Positions 41,589 to 52,158 of a DNA stretch of 64,000 nt are shown in pieces (the stretch's first letter is position 1; each line of letters opens with the position of its first letter). Below the pieces are notes generated by a model. It did not search any database, had not been told where the DNA came from, and worked only from the letters and a program-made list of their open reading frames with translations. The translations under genes and the position numbers were made by a program. This stretch comes from Ramichloridium luteum (lineage: Eukaryota > Ascomycota > Dothideomycetes > Mycosphaerellales > Dissoconiaceae): positions 559,018 through 623,017 of the forward strand of contig MTSC01000001.1 in the NCBI GenBank assembly GCA_002368545.1, given 5' to 3'.

Positions 41589-43019
41589 ATGCCCTTCCCA
41601 TTCGTGCTGCCAACAACAAGCTCGGTCCTCCTCACGGACTTCTTTGATAGTGTGACCCATCCATCCTTGCCGCTGACTGCGACGACGCAGCGCAGCGTCC
41701 TGAAGGATGTCTTGAAGCGGTACAAGAGACTGTCACCATCAGCAAGGGCCACGGAGCTCCCGGCGGTACAAGAAGCCATTTCGGCCTATTTGCCTTTCCT
41801 GTCCGCGATCAGTGCCGGAACGAGCTATCGTGATGTCGGCCCCGAAAAGATCGACGTCGTGATCAAGAGGCCGCTGGAGGTCGAATGGCGAAGCACTCTC
41901 TCCGCAACTTTCCCAGGCCGGGATCCAGCGCGACCCAAGTTGACTGGTCTTCACTATGAGATCGCTTTCAGTCTGATCACGCTGGCATATGTGCAAACCC
42001 ATCTTGCCCGGGAACAATTGCGACGACTGTATGGCTCCAGCGTGCTCTCGGCCGAGCAACGCACGGCCGCAATTAGCACTGCTATGAAGCATCTATTGGA
42101 GACGCATAGCATATGTAACCATCTAGCCACCCTGCCGGCAGTGACAGCCTCGCCGGATGGTCCTGTGGATGTGTTGCCATCTACAGCCTCAGCGATGGCA
42201 TCTCTGGCTCTAGCGGAGGCCAATCTCGCAGTAGTCGCAAAGGACGACCCTTATGCAGCGATGGTTGCCGATGAGCGTAATTCGAACAACACAGATTGGA
42301 TGTTCAAGGCACCGACCATCAACAAGACTCGAGTACGTCTGCTCGCAACGATCTGCCTAAGGGCAGCGGAGCATGCAGGACAGGCACATGGACTTTTAGC
42401 TCAGAGCGTTGGCAAGGTAGATGGCGATCTTGTCAAATATGTACATGATCTGCGACGTACGGCGCGAAGTAGAGCTATTCGATTCTTCGCGATCGAGGCA
42501 GAGTCAAACGCAAAGACCGGCGAGGCCATAGCATGGCTGAAGGGCGCACGGAAAGAACTCGGGTTGGCGGTGCAGACGGAGGAGAAGAAGCGCAAAGGGC
42601 TTTCGGGGCTAAAGCAAAGCTGGCAAGAACGAAGGGAAGATCGTAAGGTGGAAAAAGGAGGTGAGTGGGGCCTTGATGCTGGCCGTTACGAGGAAGTCCG
42701 GGTGGTCGAGATGCTGGAGGCCAAGTGGGAGAAGGAGAACAGCATCATGAATGTACAAGTCGTACCACCCTCAGAGCCACTTCTAGCGAGTATGCCCGGA
42801 GGCCGAGACTATCCTCACGCGATCCAGCCCTTCACGATGCCTACTTTGGACGAGATCGCATTCGCCAGGCTACGCGCGCCGCCGGAACCAAATGAGGCAG
42901 TCTTCCGGGGCGAGGAAGATGTCAGCGGCGATGAATACGAAGAAGGCGCACGATGTCAACCAGTGGGTGCCTTTCCAGACACTGATGGTGACACCAGGCG
43001 TGGACCGAGTTATTATTGA
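41589..43019 (+). CDS. palC: PalC, BRO1-domain pH-response protein
   Basis: A single exon of 476 residues. Family knowledge: PalC links the ambient-pH receptor complex to ESCRT-III (Vps32) at the cell cortex in the Pal/Rim pathway that activates PacC. The start MPFPFVLPTTSSVLLTDFF and KRPLEVEWRSTLSATFPG are typical. The BRO1-like helical body runs to about 340 (LTGLHYEIAFSLITLAYVQT, MKHLLETHSICNHLATLP, RVRLLATICLRAAEHAGQA). The conserved IAWLKGARKELGL is followed by a basic helix (KSWQERREDRKVEKG-like) and a Pro-rich disordered tail. The C-terminal part is variable and acidic. Confidence 0.9.
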   Translation: MPFPFVLPTTSSVLLTDFFDSVTHPSLPLTATTQRSVLKDVLKRYKRLSPSARATELPAVQEAISAYLPFLSAISAGTSYRDVGPEKIDVVIKRPLEVEWRSTLSATFPGRDPARPKLTGLHYEIAFSLITLAYVQTHLAREQLRRLYGSSVLSAEQRTAAISTAMKHLLETHSICNHLATLPAVTASPDGPVDVLPSTASAMASLALAEANLAVVAKDDPYAAMVADERNSNNTDWMFKAPTINKTRVRLLATICLRAAEHAGQAHGLLAQSVGKVDGDLVKYVHDLRRTARSRAIRFFAIEAESNAKTGEAIAWLKGARKELGLAVQTEEKKRKGLSGLKQSWQERREDRKVEKGGEWGLDAGRYEEVRVVEMLEAKWEKENSIMNVQVVPPSEPLLASMPGGRDYPHAIQPFTMPTLDEIAFARLRAPPEPNEAVFRGEEDVSGDEYEEGARCQPVGAFPDTDGDTRRGPSYY

Positions 43020-43286
43020 TCATGAATGTCTGGAACGCCAACCGTTGGATCACATCAACATCCATAAAAAATCTCATTGAAATCAAATACGGAACATCGT
43101 CAAAGCAACCAGGAATATCTTCCGCATTGTGCGATATCGCTTGGCATCTTTACAGGCGGCGAACGAAGAGACAGCATCTCATGCCAAGGTGCCATCACAA
43201 TCCAACCAATATATGTCGTAACAACCACGTTTCTCATGCATCAGTCATTACATCATGATACTGACCCCCATCCCTCTAATCCTCGT
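43020..43286. other. convergent spacer
   Basis: About 270 bp between the PalC and GPI-protein 3' ends. No coding signal. Confidence 0.5.
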
Positions 43287-44033
43287 TCAAAGAACGATCA
43301 TCGCCCCAGCAAAGCCGCCAACGATCGCCGCAAAACCGAGACCGTGAGCGTCAATCGTAGCCTTGGCTGCTGGGCCAGAGGAGCTGGAAGTGGAATGCTG
43401 TGTCGCGGCAGCTGTGCTAGGAGCAGTATGGAGATTTCCGGTTGAAGCCACCAGTGACGATATGGTTGAAATGGTTGTAACTCCAAGTGTTAAAGTTACA
43501 AGACCCGCCATTGGGGTAGCAGTGGTGGTAAGGTACAGCGAAACTGCCGTATTGCTCCCGATAGGATCGGTGAAGGTCGTAGGCAACTCATCGATATCGA
43601 CGTTGGCTGCCGGGAATGCCGAGACCAATTCATTGCCAAAGTAAGTTGTTGGAGTGGCAGAGCAGTACGACGAAGCCCAACTGTTCAGCGCGCTTGGCGC
43701 AATTGACTCAGCCATAGCTGGCAGGCCATGTGCGAGAGCACAGTCCGTACAGCCCTGCCATGCGTCGGTCCATGGATTGGCGCAATAGCAGGCCTGCTCT
43801 GCGGCGAACCCGGTGTCCCCAGGTGCATTCTCAGCTGCATTCCTGCATTGCTCTTGAATGTCGACCAATGCATTGCAAGGGAAAGTTGGATCACCGGAAT
43901 CCGATGGTTCGCAGACATCTGCAAAGTATATTTCGTAGGACTCACGCGGCCTCAAGCGCGATCCTGGAAAGGCGACCACCAATTGCATCAAAAGAACAAA
44001 AGACAATGCAGGTAACATTTTGATGTTGAGCAT
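43287..44033 (-). CDS. secreted Cys-rich, GPI-anchored surface protein
   Basis: A single exon of 248 residues from the ATG at 44033. An in-frame ATG at 44018 is equally usable, and the frame is open to 44093. A signal peptide is clear (MLPALSFVLLMQLVVAFPG). A mature domain of about 110 residues carries at least nine cysteines (CEPS, FPCNAL, QCRN, ACYCANP, GCTDCAL, YCSA). A Thr/Ser-rich stalk follows. The C-terminus is the GPI pattern: small residues (SSSSGPAAK), a spacer, then a hydrophobic tail (GFAAIVGGFAGAMIVL). The spacing does not fit CFEM. It resembles small cell-wall proteins of filamentous fungi, whose function is unknown. Confidence 0.8.
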   Translation of the reverse strand: MLNIKMLPALSFVLLMQLVVAFPGSRLRPRESYEIYFADVCEPSDSGDPTFPCNALVDIQEQCRNAAENAPGDTGFAAEQACYCANPWTDAWQGCTDCALAHGLPAMAESIAPSALNSWASSYCSATPTTYFGNELVSAFPAANVDIDELPTTFTDPIGSNTAVSLYLTTTATPMAGLVTLTLGVTTISTISSLVASTGNLHTAPSTAAATQHSTSSSSGPAAKATIDAHGLGFAAIVGGFAGAMIVL

Positions 44034-44419
44034 ATAAGAGGTCAGCTGATCGAGGGAGGGATCGATGGTGCCTCGGAGGACGAATACGCACAATATCTTG
44101 AATGCTGGGGATGCGGAGCAGGAAAACCATTTCGCGCCAGAATTACCTCGTCAAGATATATCTATGTGTCTATGTACGGCACAGTTCGCACGGCACGGTC
44201 TGTTGATTGCAGTATCGTACCTAGAATCTTACGCGTACGGCACAGCGTATTGATGAATGTGAAGTTGACCTATTAATAGTGAGTAACTTAGCTATCAGAT
44301 ATCAATGGTTTCCGCATGGGGATGCCTGCCGCGGCTTCCCTCAGTCCACACTAACAACGCAGCATGCTCATTATCATCTCAGGTGCTTCACGCATTGCCA
44401 ACTGACGCAGTCATCCAAT
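44034..44419. promoter_or_regulatory. divergent promoter region
   Basis: About 385 bp separates the GPI-protein gene (minus) from the mitochondrial-precursor-like gene (plus). Both promoters must lie here. No specific operator recognised. Confidence 0.45.
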
Positions 44420-45509
44420 ATGTCTCTCAATAGACCCTTCGCAGTCCTGAGCCAATGTGAGCAGCACACTACGAAGCTCACGCTATTCAAATGGCACCAG
44501 AGCCACCAGCCCCGGAGATGCCTCCACAATTCCTCCCGGCATCAAGCAGCATTGGAGCCATCGAGGAATGCTACATCATCGAATGGTACGCAGTGAACGA
44601 CGGTTTTGTAGCAATGCATTGAAATCTAACAAGTTTTATTCAGTAGGAGCAGATGCTGCTGTCAGCCCGCGCCGTCAGCGCTCCGCCGCAGTGTCTAAGC
44701 AAATCTCCAGATTACGCGAAGGTCCATCCGCCTCGAAGCGCGGCCCTCGTCCACAGGCCGGTGAAAAATTATTGAACTTCGCTCAACATGCCAAGGGCGA
44801 GGATAATGGAAGCCGACCGGCGCCGCCGCCTAAGAAAAGGTTACCTTCACAAAAGTTTGCGACTCGAGACGAGGCGATTCGGGCATCCGTGCAACGGAAT
44901 AATACAACACACCAACGACAATACTCCCCAGTATCATACACAGCGAACTACTACACGGCCGCCGGGCTGGGTGCTGCTACTCCTGCCGGCCACAATCATG
45001 CCGGCGTCATTGCTGACCGATTGGCGTCCCTTACAACCGAGAGTTCTGCGTCCACCGTCGGCCTACCGATTCAGGCGGCAAAGGTGCGCAGCGGCCGCTC
45101 CATTTTCCTCGCTGACCCCATAACGGCGGAGAGCCCGGCCATCACCACAACGCGGCCACGCCTGGGCGGCCGTGCTGTGCGTGACGCTCAGATAATGTCG
45201 AGTTCGGACAAGGCCGCTTTGGACGTCGGCCCGTTGGATCCTTCCGTACGTGACGAGGTCGCGACACGAATGGCTAAGGGTGTCTACTATACCCGCGAGT
45301 CTTTGGTCGAGGGCGAGAAGCGTTGGGCAAGCCTGCCAGTATTGGAGACAGTATTGCGAACGACGGTACAGAATGGCACATACAGCGAGAAAGACGTCCG
45401 TATTGTTGCAGAGAAGGTCGCTGCGTTGATGCCGGCTGCAGCAGCCCGGACAACCACTCCTGCTGCAAACAAGCGCACGGGGAAGGCGACGGCGGCGGCG
45501 AAAAACTAG
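44420..45509 (+). CDS. mitochondrial-precursor-like protein of unknown function
   Basis: Two exons (44420-44585, 44644-45509; 58-nt intron ending TTTTATTCAG) give 343 residues. The first 45 residues are basic with Ser, His, Leu and no acidic cluster until later (MSLNRPFAVLSQCEQHTTKL, then CLHNSSRHQ), as in a cleaved presequence. The rest is basic and moderately disordered. Conserved-looking stretches include KLLNFAQHAKGEDNG, KKRLPSQKFATRDEAIRASV, SVRDEVATRMAKGVYYTRES and LPVLETVLRTTVQNGTYSEKDV. The tail is Ala/Lys-rich. This composition fits a fungal-specific mitoribosomal protein, but I do not recognise a named family. The splice is well supported, since it joins ASN to VGADAAVSPRRQR in phase. 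Confidence 0.72.
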
Positions 45510-46378
45510 GGCGAGCAGCCAGTAGTCTCACGAGCATGACTTTAGTGGATGTCCTTCGAGAAGGCATGGAACCACCATTATTGTGCCAGACATTATACCC
45601 CACGGTCCGGCTTCAACAAGCGAAGAATTTGCGAAGCGATTACAACACTGGGTGACCGCGACCAAGCAATGAAAATGCGTGTTGGCCTGGCGGTTTTTCA
45701 ATAAGTTACCGGAAGAATCTCCAGAAAAGCTATGGACACCATTGTTGCTAAGTCTTGCCTTCGAGAGTCATCGACGGAGGACGGGCCCAAGTTGAGAAAG
45801 CCACTGCGAGGGCCAGCAGGATGGTGTCTTGGCCCTTGATCGTGATGAGAGGGCCTGTCTTCTCGCCCATCAAGTCATTTGTAAATATTGTATCATAATA
45901 CCGTTAAGCCAACTTTCATCGTTCCGATCCTGTGACGGGTTGAGTTGCTAGTAAATGGCCTTTGTGTGCTGAATATTCTCGTCCTGCTCCCCTCTTGAAC
46001 CGAGACATCAATATCGAATGATTGCGGCAATGTGATCGGAATATTCTGAGCCGTTTGCAGTTCAACTCACCATACAGAGCACCGTAAAATAAGCGGAAAC
46101 AAAGGCTTGCCATGAGCGGCCAAGCGCCGGCTTCGGTGCAGCTTTACGACCCTTGTTCTGCGGTCCAAAGCTCCGAGTACCGTTTTCCGGCGACTCGGCA
46201 AACTGCGCGTTCTGAACAAAGAGTATTCTTTCCCAAGCAGTTTCAGGCCTCATATACACAGCACGGGCGGAGCACGGCAACGCGCTCGAGTGCAGTCAGG
46301 CCCTGAGCTATTTCCGAGATGCAGCGTCAGAGAGCGGGAGAGCGCCGGTAACACGACTATCGCTCCTAATTCGCCACT
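45510..46378. other. 870-bp intergenic region upstream of AFG1
   Basis: It contains the AFG1 promoter and the upstream gene's 3' end. The short frames have no support, and nothing else is recognised. Confidence 0.45.
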
Positions 46379-48034
46379 ATGGCCGCGCCGCGAGCTTTGA
46401 TTACCCTCCGAGTCAAGACTGCCGGCCAACCGGCAGTACGATTGCAATGGCAGTATCGGTCAATTTGCTCGACATGCCGGGCGAGCCGCGACCTGCGAAT
46501 ACAATGTGGTCTCACGACCGCGCGGCTGACATGGCGGGTGCCGCGCAGTTCGCCTGTCGTAATACGACGGTCAATGGCTAGTCAAGTGGACGAGAAGAGG
46601 AGCGAGAGCACCTCGCATGGTCCAATCGCGGAATATGACGCCCGAGTACGATCTGGACGTCTGCGCGACGACGAACACCAGCGCACATTGATTCAGTCCC
46701 TTCAAGACCTGCATGACACTCTGGCCAAATACGATCCTCCGAAAGTGGTTCACCCAACCATCGAGTCGCTGCAGCCGAAGAAGAAAAGTTTTCTGGGGTC
46801 TATGTTCGGCAAGAGTGATGATGAGCGACTATTCATACAACCGGCAGCGGGCCTCCCAAAGGGACTATACATGTATGGCGACGTGGGTAGCGGGAAGACG
46901 ATGTTGATGGATCTATTTTATGATACATTACCGCCGAATGTGAAGAACAAGACGAGGATACACTTCCACAATTTCATGCAAGATGTACACAAGGAACTAC
47001 ACAAGATGAAGATCGCACACGGAAACGATATCGATGCAATCCCGTTCGTCGCCGCGACAATCGCCGAGAAGGGTCAGATCCTCTGCTTTGATGAGTTTCA
47101 GTGTACAGACGTGGCTGATGCTATGATTCTCCGGCGATTGATTGAGAGTCTGATGCACCACGGCACAGTATTAATTACAACAAGTAACCGTCACCCCTCG
47201 GAGCTGTACAAAAATGGTATTCAGCGGGAGTCGTTCATCCCATGTATTAACCTTCTTATTGAGCAACTCAAGGTACTCAACCTAGACTCAACCACCGACT
47301 ACCGGAAAATCCCTCGCCCTCCTTCCGGCGTCTATCACCATCCCCTCGACGCCGCTGCCAAGCGACACGCCGATCACTGGTTCAAGTTCCTAGGCGACTT
47401 CGACAACGACCCGCCGCACAGCGCAGTGCAGCACGTGTGGGGTCGAGAGATTGAGGTGCCGCTCGCCTCTGGTCGCGCCTGCCGTTACACCTTCAATGAG
47501 CTCATTGGACGCGCCACCGGTGCCGCCGACTACCTCGAGCTCGTGCGCAGCTACGACGCCTTCATCGTGACCGATGTGCCAGCCATGAATCTGCGCACGC
47601 GCGATCTCGCACGCCGCTTCATCACCTTCCTGGACGCCGTATACGAAAGCCGAGCGAAGCTCGTGCTCACGTCGGAAGTCCCGCTGACGCAGCTGTTCAT
47701 GAGCAAGAAGGAAGCCGGTCAGTTCGTGGACAAACTCGCCACATCCGGAGCTTCCGCCTCGGCTATGGAGGCCCAGAAGGAAGGCGCGGATGTCAACGAT
47801 GCAATGCGAAGCTTGATGGATGATCTAGGATTGAATATGGATACTTTGAAGAGTAGCAGCATTTTCACGGGTGACGAAGAAGCGTTTGCTTTCGCGCGTG
47901 CATTGAGTCGACTGCACGAGATGGGCAGTCAGGAATGGGTGGAACGAGGCATGGGTCTCGAGAAGGATGGCGGCAAGAAGGATGCCGAGACTTATCAAAA
48001 AGTGAGAGGCGCATGGAGACAGGATAGCTACTGA
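46379..48034 (+). CDS. AFG1: AFG1/LACE1 mitochondrial ATPase
   Basis: A single exon of 551 residues. Family knowledge: Afg1 is an inner-membrane AAA-like ATPase that helps degrade mitochondrially encoded cytochrome oxidase subunits. The first 60 residues are basic with no acid (MAAPRALITLRVKTAGQPAV...), a presequence. GPIAEYDARVRSGRLRDDEHQ opens the family domain. Walker A is GDVGSGKTMLMDLF near residue 167. FHNFMQDVHKELHKM follows, and Walker B is ILCFDEFQCTDVADAMIL near 234. ITTSNRHPSELYKNGIQRE is the sensor region. The C-terminal half keeps VWGREIEVPLASGRACRYTF and DAVYESRAKLVLTSEVPL. All motifs are intact. Confidence 0.95.
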   Translation: MAAPRALITLRVKTAGQPAVRLQWQYRSICSTCRASRDLRIQCGLTTARLTWRVPRSSPVVIRRSMASQVDEKRSESTSHGPIAEYDARVRSGRLRDDEHQRTLIQSLQDLHDTLAKYDPPKVVHPTIESLQPKKKSFLGSMFGKSDDERLFIQPAAGLPKGLYMYGDVGSGKTMLMDLFYDTLPPNVKNKTRIHFHNFMQDVHKELHKMKIAHGNDIDAIPFVAATIAEKGQILCFDEFQCTDVADAMILRRLIESLMHHGTVLITTSNRHPSELYKNGIQRESFIPCINLLIEQLKVLNLDSTTDYRKIPRPPSGVYHHPLDAAAKRHADHWFKFLGDFDNDPPHSAVQHVWGREIEVPLASGRACRYTFNELIGRATGAADYLELVRSYDAFIVTDVPAMNLRTRDLARRFITFLDAVYESRAKLVLTSEVPLTQLFMSKKEAGQFVDKLATSGASASAMEAQKEGADVNDAMRSLMDDLGLNMDTLKSSSIFTGDEEAFAFARALSRLHEMGSQEWVERGMGLEKDGGKKDAETYQKVRGAWRQDSY

Positions 48035-48244
48035 TTGAATCATAATCAACATGTTCGCGGCTCAACAAGTAAATTCATTGCATTCTCGAATGGACGGGGT
48101 TATGTCAGTTAAAGTCAATATAGCTTGCCGTACTCCCGCGCCTCGAAGCGCAACTCTCAACCAGCCGAGGACTACTATTTGCGCTTCTAGAATATTTGGC
48201 GACTCAACAATTCCACCTACGACCGAACGCGCACATCGTTCAGC
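48035..48244. other. 210-bp spacer with the SHR3 promoter
   Basis: A short spacer between tandem plus-strand genes AFG1 and SHR3. Nothing else seen. Confidence 0.5.
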
Positions 48245-48965
48245 ATGGCTATTAAAGGCGTCGCTCCCTTCGCGACCTTCCTGATCGTCGGGCGTAAGTG
48301 TGCTCGATCTCTCATTGGACCAACCGCAAAGTACTAACGATCCCCGCCATCGCACAGCAACATGTTTCTTCCTGGGCATCTTATTCGCGCTATTCCCGTA
48401 CGACTACCACGTCCTTTGGACGACGCCGGCCGCTGCTGATCCGCTCGTGGACCCGCGTGATGTCTATTTCGCGCTGCAGGAAAATCACCTGAAGTTCCTG
48501 CACGCGTCCCCGCCGCTTATCAGCCGCATGCTGCACATCGTCATTGGCACGGGCCTGCTCGGCTTCCTCATGAAGCTCTACAAACCTTCGGAGGCGAACA
48601 TGCTGTTCGATGGCGCCAGCCTGGTGCTGTACATGTGCGGAATCACCGTGTATATTGCCAACATCGTCAAGGGACTGCGCACGGTCACGGCGGGCGCGTA
48701 CGGCGGGTACAACCCCGAGAGCGGCAAGCCGCCGCCGTTGGGCACCGAGGACAACTACATCGGTCGCGAAGACAGCCTGCGGGTCCTAGCGGCGAGCAAC
48801 ACCATTCTCGCGCTCGTGTTGATCGGGATCCTGGTCCTGCAGGCGGGACAGTGGTACGCGCAGCGCAAGGAGGCGGAGGAGCTGGCGGAGATGGATAAGG
48901 CGCGCGAGGAGAAGCGCAAGGCTCAGCACGTCGGTGGAAGCAAGGAGGGCAAGAAGAAGCAATAG
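48245..48965 (+). CDS. SHR3: SHR3-type ER chaperone for amino acid permeases
   Basis: Two exons (48245-48293, 48358-48965) give 218 residues. The intron carries a near-perfect branch point (TACTAAC at about 48332-48338). Family knowledge: Shr3 is an ER membrane protein needed to fold and package amino acid permeases. Four membrane segments are visible: APFATFLIVGPTCFFLGILF, RMLHIVIGTGLLGFLMKLY, NMLFDGASLVLYMCGITVY and TILALVLIGILVLQAGQWYA. The family landmarks FPYDYHVLW and ENHLKFLHASPP sit between helices 1 and 2. The cytosolic tail is highly charged and ends GGSKEGKKKQ. Confidence 0.92.
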
Positions 48966-49650
48966 CTACCTTCCGGCGCGAGCCAGACACTCCAGAGTGT
49001 TGGAAGAGAAGTTGAAATAATCAGGGCCATCGGTCTTGCCGTGCTAATATACCCGATGCAATCAATGAGCTTCATGCAGCAGGGCTGGAAGCGTTCCTGT
49101 ACTCATGTATCGACGTGGTTTCGCCAAATGGCTCGCATCCGGTGATTATTCGTTGCTTATTTTTCTCTGACCAATAACTCTGGTGAGATAAGCATGGGCA
49201 AGTGTGCTCAGCAGCTCGGACTGTACGACGGCATGTTTGGACCCAAGTGGCCGTCTTCATGACGACCACAGTCTGTCTCGAGGAGGTAGATCAGGTAGTC
49301 TTCTTTTACGAAATGATGGAACCACTAGGTACCGAACATATACTCCGTGCACTCCACGTTCAGGTAAAGGAGCTGAGACCCTGCCACGCCTGCAATGCCT
49401 GCTTCGCCCCGCTATCAGCGTCACCGGCAATTCTGGGGAGGATGACGGCAACTCATTGACGAGCCTACAGCTTACCTTGGCGCAACGCGTTCGTGCCGCA
49501 TGACTGTTTGTAGGCCCGACCAATGCGCATATAGAAGCTGGACCAGAAGAAACCACCACTAGTCAAGGTTCTCACCAAGCTTCCGTACTTCTACCAGGGT
49601 TGCTCGTGAGAGAACCCAATCCACGTCGGTCCCGGTCGGTTGACAGAGAA
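48966..49650. other. 685-bp intergenic region
   Basis: It contains the promoter of the small acylated-protein gene. Frames near 49200-49560 overlap on both strands and lack coding character. No RNA gene recognised. Confidence 0.45.
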
Positions 49651-50072
49651 ATGGGAAACTGCTTCGGCAAGGAAAAGTCCTTCCAAGGTGAAGGCCGAAC
49701 ACTTGGGTCAACTCCGGTGGCAGCACCGGCAGGGTCAAGTAATGCAAGATCCGCCGTGCCCGCGAAGCCCTTTGTTTCATCGAAAGGGCAGACATTAGGC
49801 GCGGGCGCAGGAGATGCGTCTTCAAGGCAACCGCCAGGCGCGGCGGCAGCGAATGCGGCAGAGGTAAGTATTCAAGCCATTGAGGGCGATGCTCTTGCTT
49901 ACCGATTTTCGTGCAGGCAAGATTGAAAGCCGCGCAAGGGAAAGGCAAGCTGGGAAAGCAACTGGATGCACAGAAGTCGCAGACACAAAGTGATGTGCTG
50001 GCGCAAAATGCACGAGACAATCTAGCAGCGAGAAATGCGGATGCGACAACGGAGGCGAGGAACTATAATTAG
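49651..50072 (+). CDS. small N-myristoylated (MGNC) protein
   Basis: Two exons (49651-49863, 49917-50072) give 122 residues. The start MGNCFGKEKSF fits the N-myristoylation rule (Gly2, Asn3, small or polar residue 5-6, basic residue 7). Cys4 beside the lipidated glycine allows palmitoylation, so stable membrane attachment is expected. The middle is Ala/Gly/Ser-rich and disordered. The C-terminal exon is helical and basic (ARLKAAQGKGKLGKQLDAQK) and ends ATTEARNYN. The intron is phase 0 with a GTAAGT donor and TCGTGCAG acceptor. I know no family name; a peripheral plasma or vacuolar membrane protein is inferred. Confidence 0.78.
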
Positions 50073-50267
50073 GGGCTCGATATGGAAGGAAGCAACGACA
50101 CGAGATCAACGATAAATGGCGAAGAGGCAGTGGCACATTGGGTATCTTCCAAACCATGTTCTGTTCTAGCATCGCATTTTGTACAGAGAGTCCAGCACTG
50201 AGCTTTTTGATTATTCTACAATACCCCGAACGCCAATATCGCGAAACGCAGAAACGAAGTCACCACC
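50073..50267. other. convergent 195-bp spacer
   Basis: A 3'-to-3' spacer between the acylated-protein gene and ILV3. Nothing else seen. Confidence 0.5.
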
Positions 50268-52158
50268 CTACGCATCCGTGATGCAACCATGGCTGGCATC
50301 CTTCACGAATCGCGCGTACTTGAAGAGCGTACCCTTGGTGTACTTTAGTGGTGGCGGGACGAACTCCGCTCGCCGTCTCTCCAGCTCGTCAGGCTTTGCA
50401 TCCACGATGTCGATCACGCGCTTCTCGGCATCGATGGTGATGACATCGCCGTCGCGAACCAGACCGATCGGACCGCCCTCCTGCGCCTCAGGAGTGATGT
50501 GGCCAATCAGGAAGCCGTGGCTACCACCCGAGAAGCGACCATCGGTGAGTAGGGCAACATCATTGCCGAGGCCGGCACCCATGATGGCGGAGGAAGGCTT
50601 CAGCATCTCCGGCATGCCAGGGCCACCCTTGGGACCCTCGTAGCGGATGATGACCACAGTCTTCTCGCCCTTCTTGATCTCGTTTCGCTCGAGGGCAGCG
50701 ATGAACTCGTCCTCGGCATCAAAGCAGCGTGCTTTACCAGTGAAGACAGTACCCTCCTTACCCGTGATCTTGCCCACACTTCCGCCCGGAGCAAGCGAGC
50801 CGCGAAGGATTTGGAGATGACCAGTGCTCTTGATAGGGTTGCTGATCGGCCTGATGATGTCTTGGTCTGCGGGGAAATCTTGCGCGTTCTCGACGTTTTG
50901 TTTGAGGGTTCGGCCAGTGACAGTCATACCGGAGCCGTCAAGGATACCCTCCTTGAGCAAGAACTTGATCAAGCTGGGCGTGCCACCAATATTGTAGAGA
51001 TCCTCGAAGACATACTTTCCGGAAGGCTTCAAGTCGGCGAGGAAAGGCGTTCGGTCTGTGACCTTCTGGAAATCGTCGAGGGTCAACTCAATGCCGACAC
51101 TGTGTGCGATAGCGATCAAATGCAGCACGGCATTGGTAGAGCCACCAGTGATGTTTACGAGAATCATTGCATTCTCGAATGCCTGGCGCGTCAGGATATC
51201 GCTGGGCTTGATGTCCTCCTTCAACATATTGCGGATCGCAGGACCAACAGCCTGGCATTCAAGCTGCTTGGCCTTGCTCATCGCCGGGTTGGAAGACGAA
51301 CCCGGAAGCGTCATACCCATAACTTCAATCACCGATGCCAGAGTGTTGGCGGTGTACATGCCACCGCAGGCTCCGCTACCAGGGCAAGCGTGTCGAATGA
51401 TGTCAAATCGCTCTTCCTCAGTGATCTCACCCGTCAAGAACTGTCCGTATGCCTGGAAGGCCGACACGATATCCAGCTTGTTGTTGCGCGGCTCCTTGCC
51501 GCAACCCGCCGAGATGGTTCCTCCATACACCATCAAACTGGGTCGGTTCACCCGGCCCATGGCCATAATGACACCCGGCATGTTCTTGTCGCAACCAGGA
51601 ATGCTGACGTTGGCGTCGTACCACTGACCGCCCATGACAGTCTCAATGGAGTCTGCAATCAGATCTCTGCTCTGCAGCGAGTACCGCATGCCCTTCGTAC
51701 CCATGCTGATTCCATCACTCACACCGATGGTGTTGAACTGCATTCCCTTGAGACCAGCCTTGTTTACCGACTCCGTGATCTTATGGTTAAGCTCCAATAG
51801 ATGCTGGTTGCACGGATTGCCGCTATACCACACTGACGATACACCGACCTGCGCCTTGTTCATATCCGACTCGCTCATGCCTGTGGCGTACAGCATCGCC
51901 TGTGAAGCACCCTGGGATTTCGGCTGTGTGATGAACTTGGAAACATGGTTGAGGCCTTCGGCATCGGTGGGCGAGGCTTGTTGTCGCCGTGCAGAGTGTG
52001 CAATGGACCTCCTGTTCAAAGGTTAGCCATACCACAGATCGCCTAGAAGCATTTGGCAAAGCCAATGGCGCGCAATTTCCATACCTGGACACCCATTGAG
52101 CACGCGAGCACCATGATGGGCACGCCGCAGCGGAGGCAGCGGATCGAAAGGACAACAT
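50268..52158 (-). CDS. ILV3: dihydroxy-acid dehydratase
   Basis: Two exons (52085-52158, 50268-52011; 73-nt intron) give 605 residues. The enzyme makes the 2-keto acids of valine and isoleucine in mitochondria. The short first exon encodes a basic, Ser/Ala-rich presequence (MLSFRSAASAAACPSWCSRA). The IlvD/Edd family signatures are complete: SSVWYSGNPCNQHLLELNHK, IGVSDGISMGTKGMRYSL, VSIPGCDKNMPGVIMAMGR and CPGSGACGGMYTANTLASV. The three cysteines of the Fe-S site are in these blocks. Near the end GRFSGGSHGFLIGHITPEA is intact. A second internal ATG at 52017 would drop the presequence. Confidence 0.96.

Noticed and set aside
50811..51800. 329-codon open frame antisense to ILV3
   Set aside because: Shadow of the dihydroxy-acid dehydratase gene; no family resemblance.
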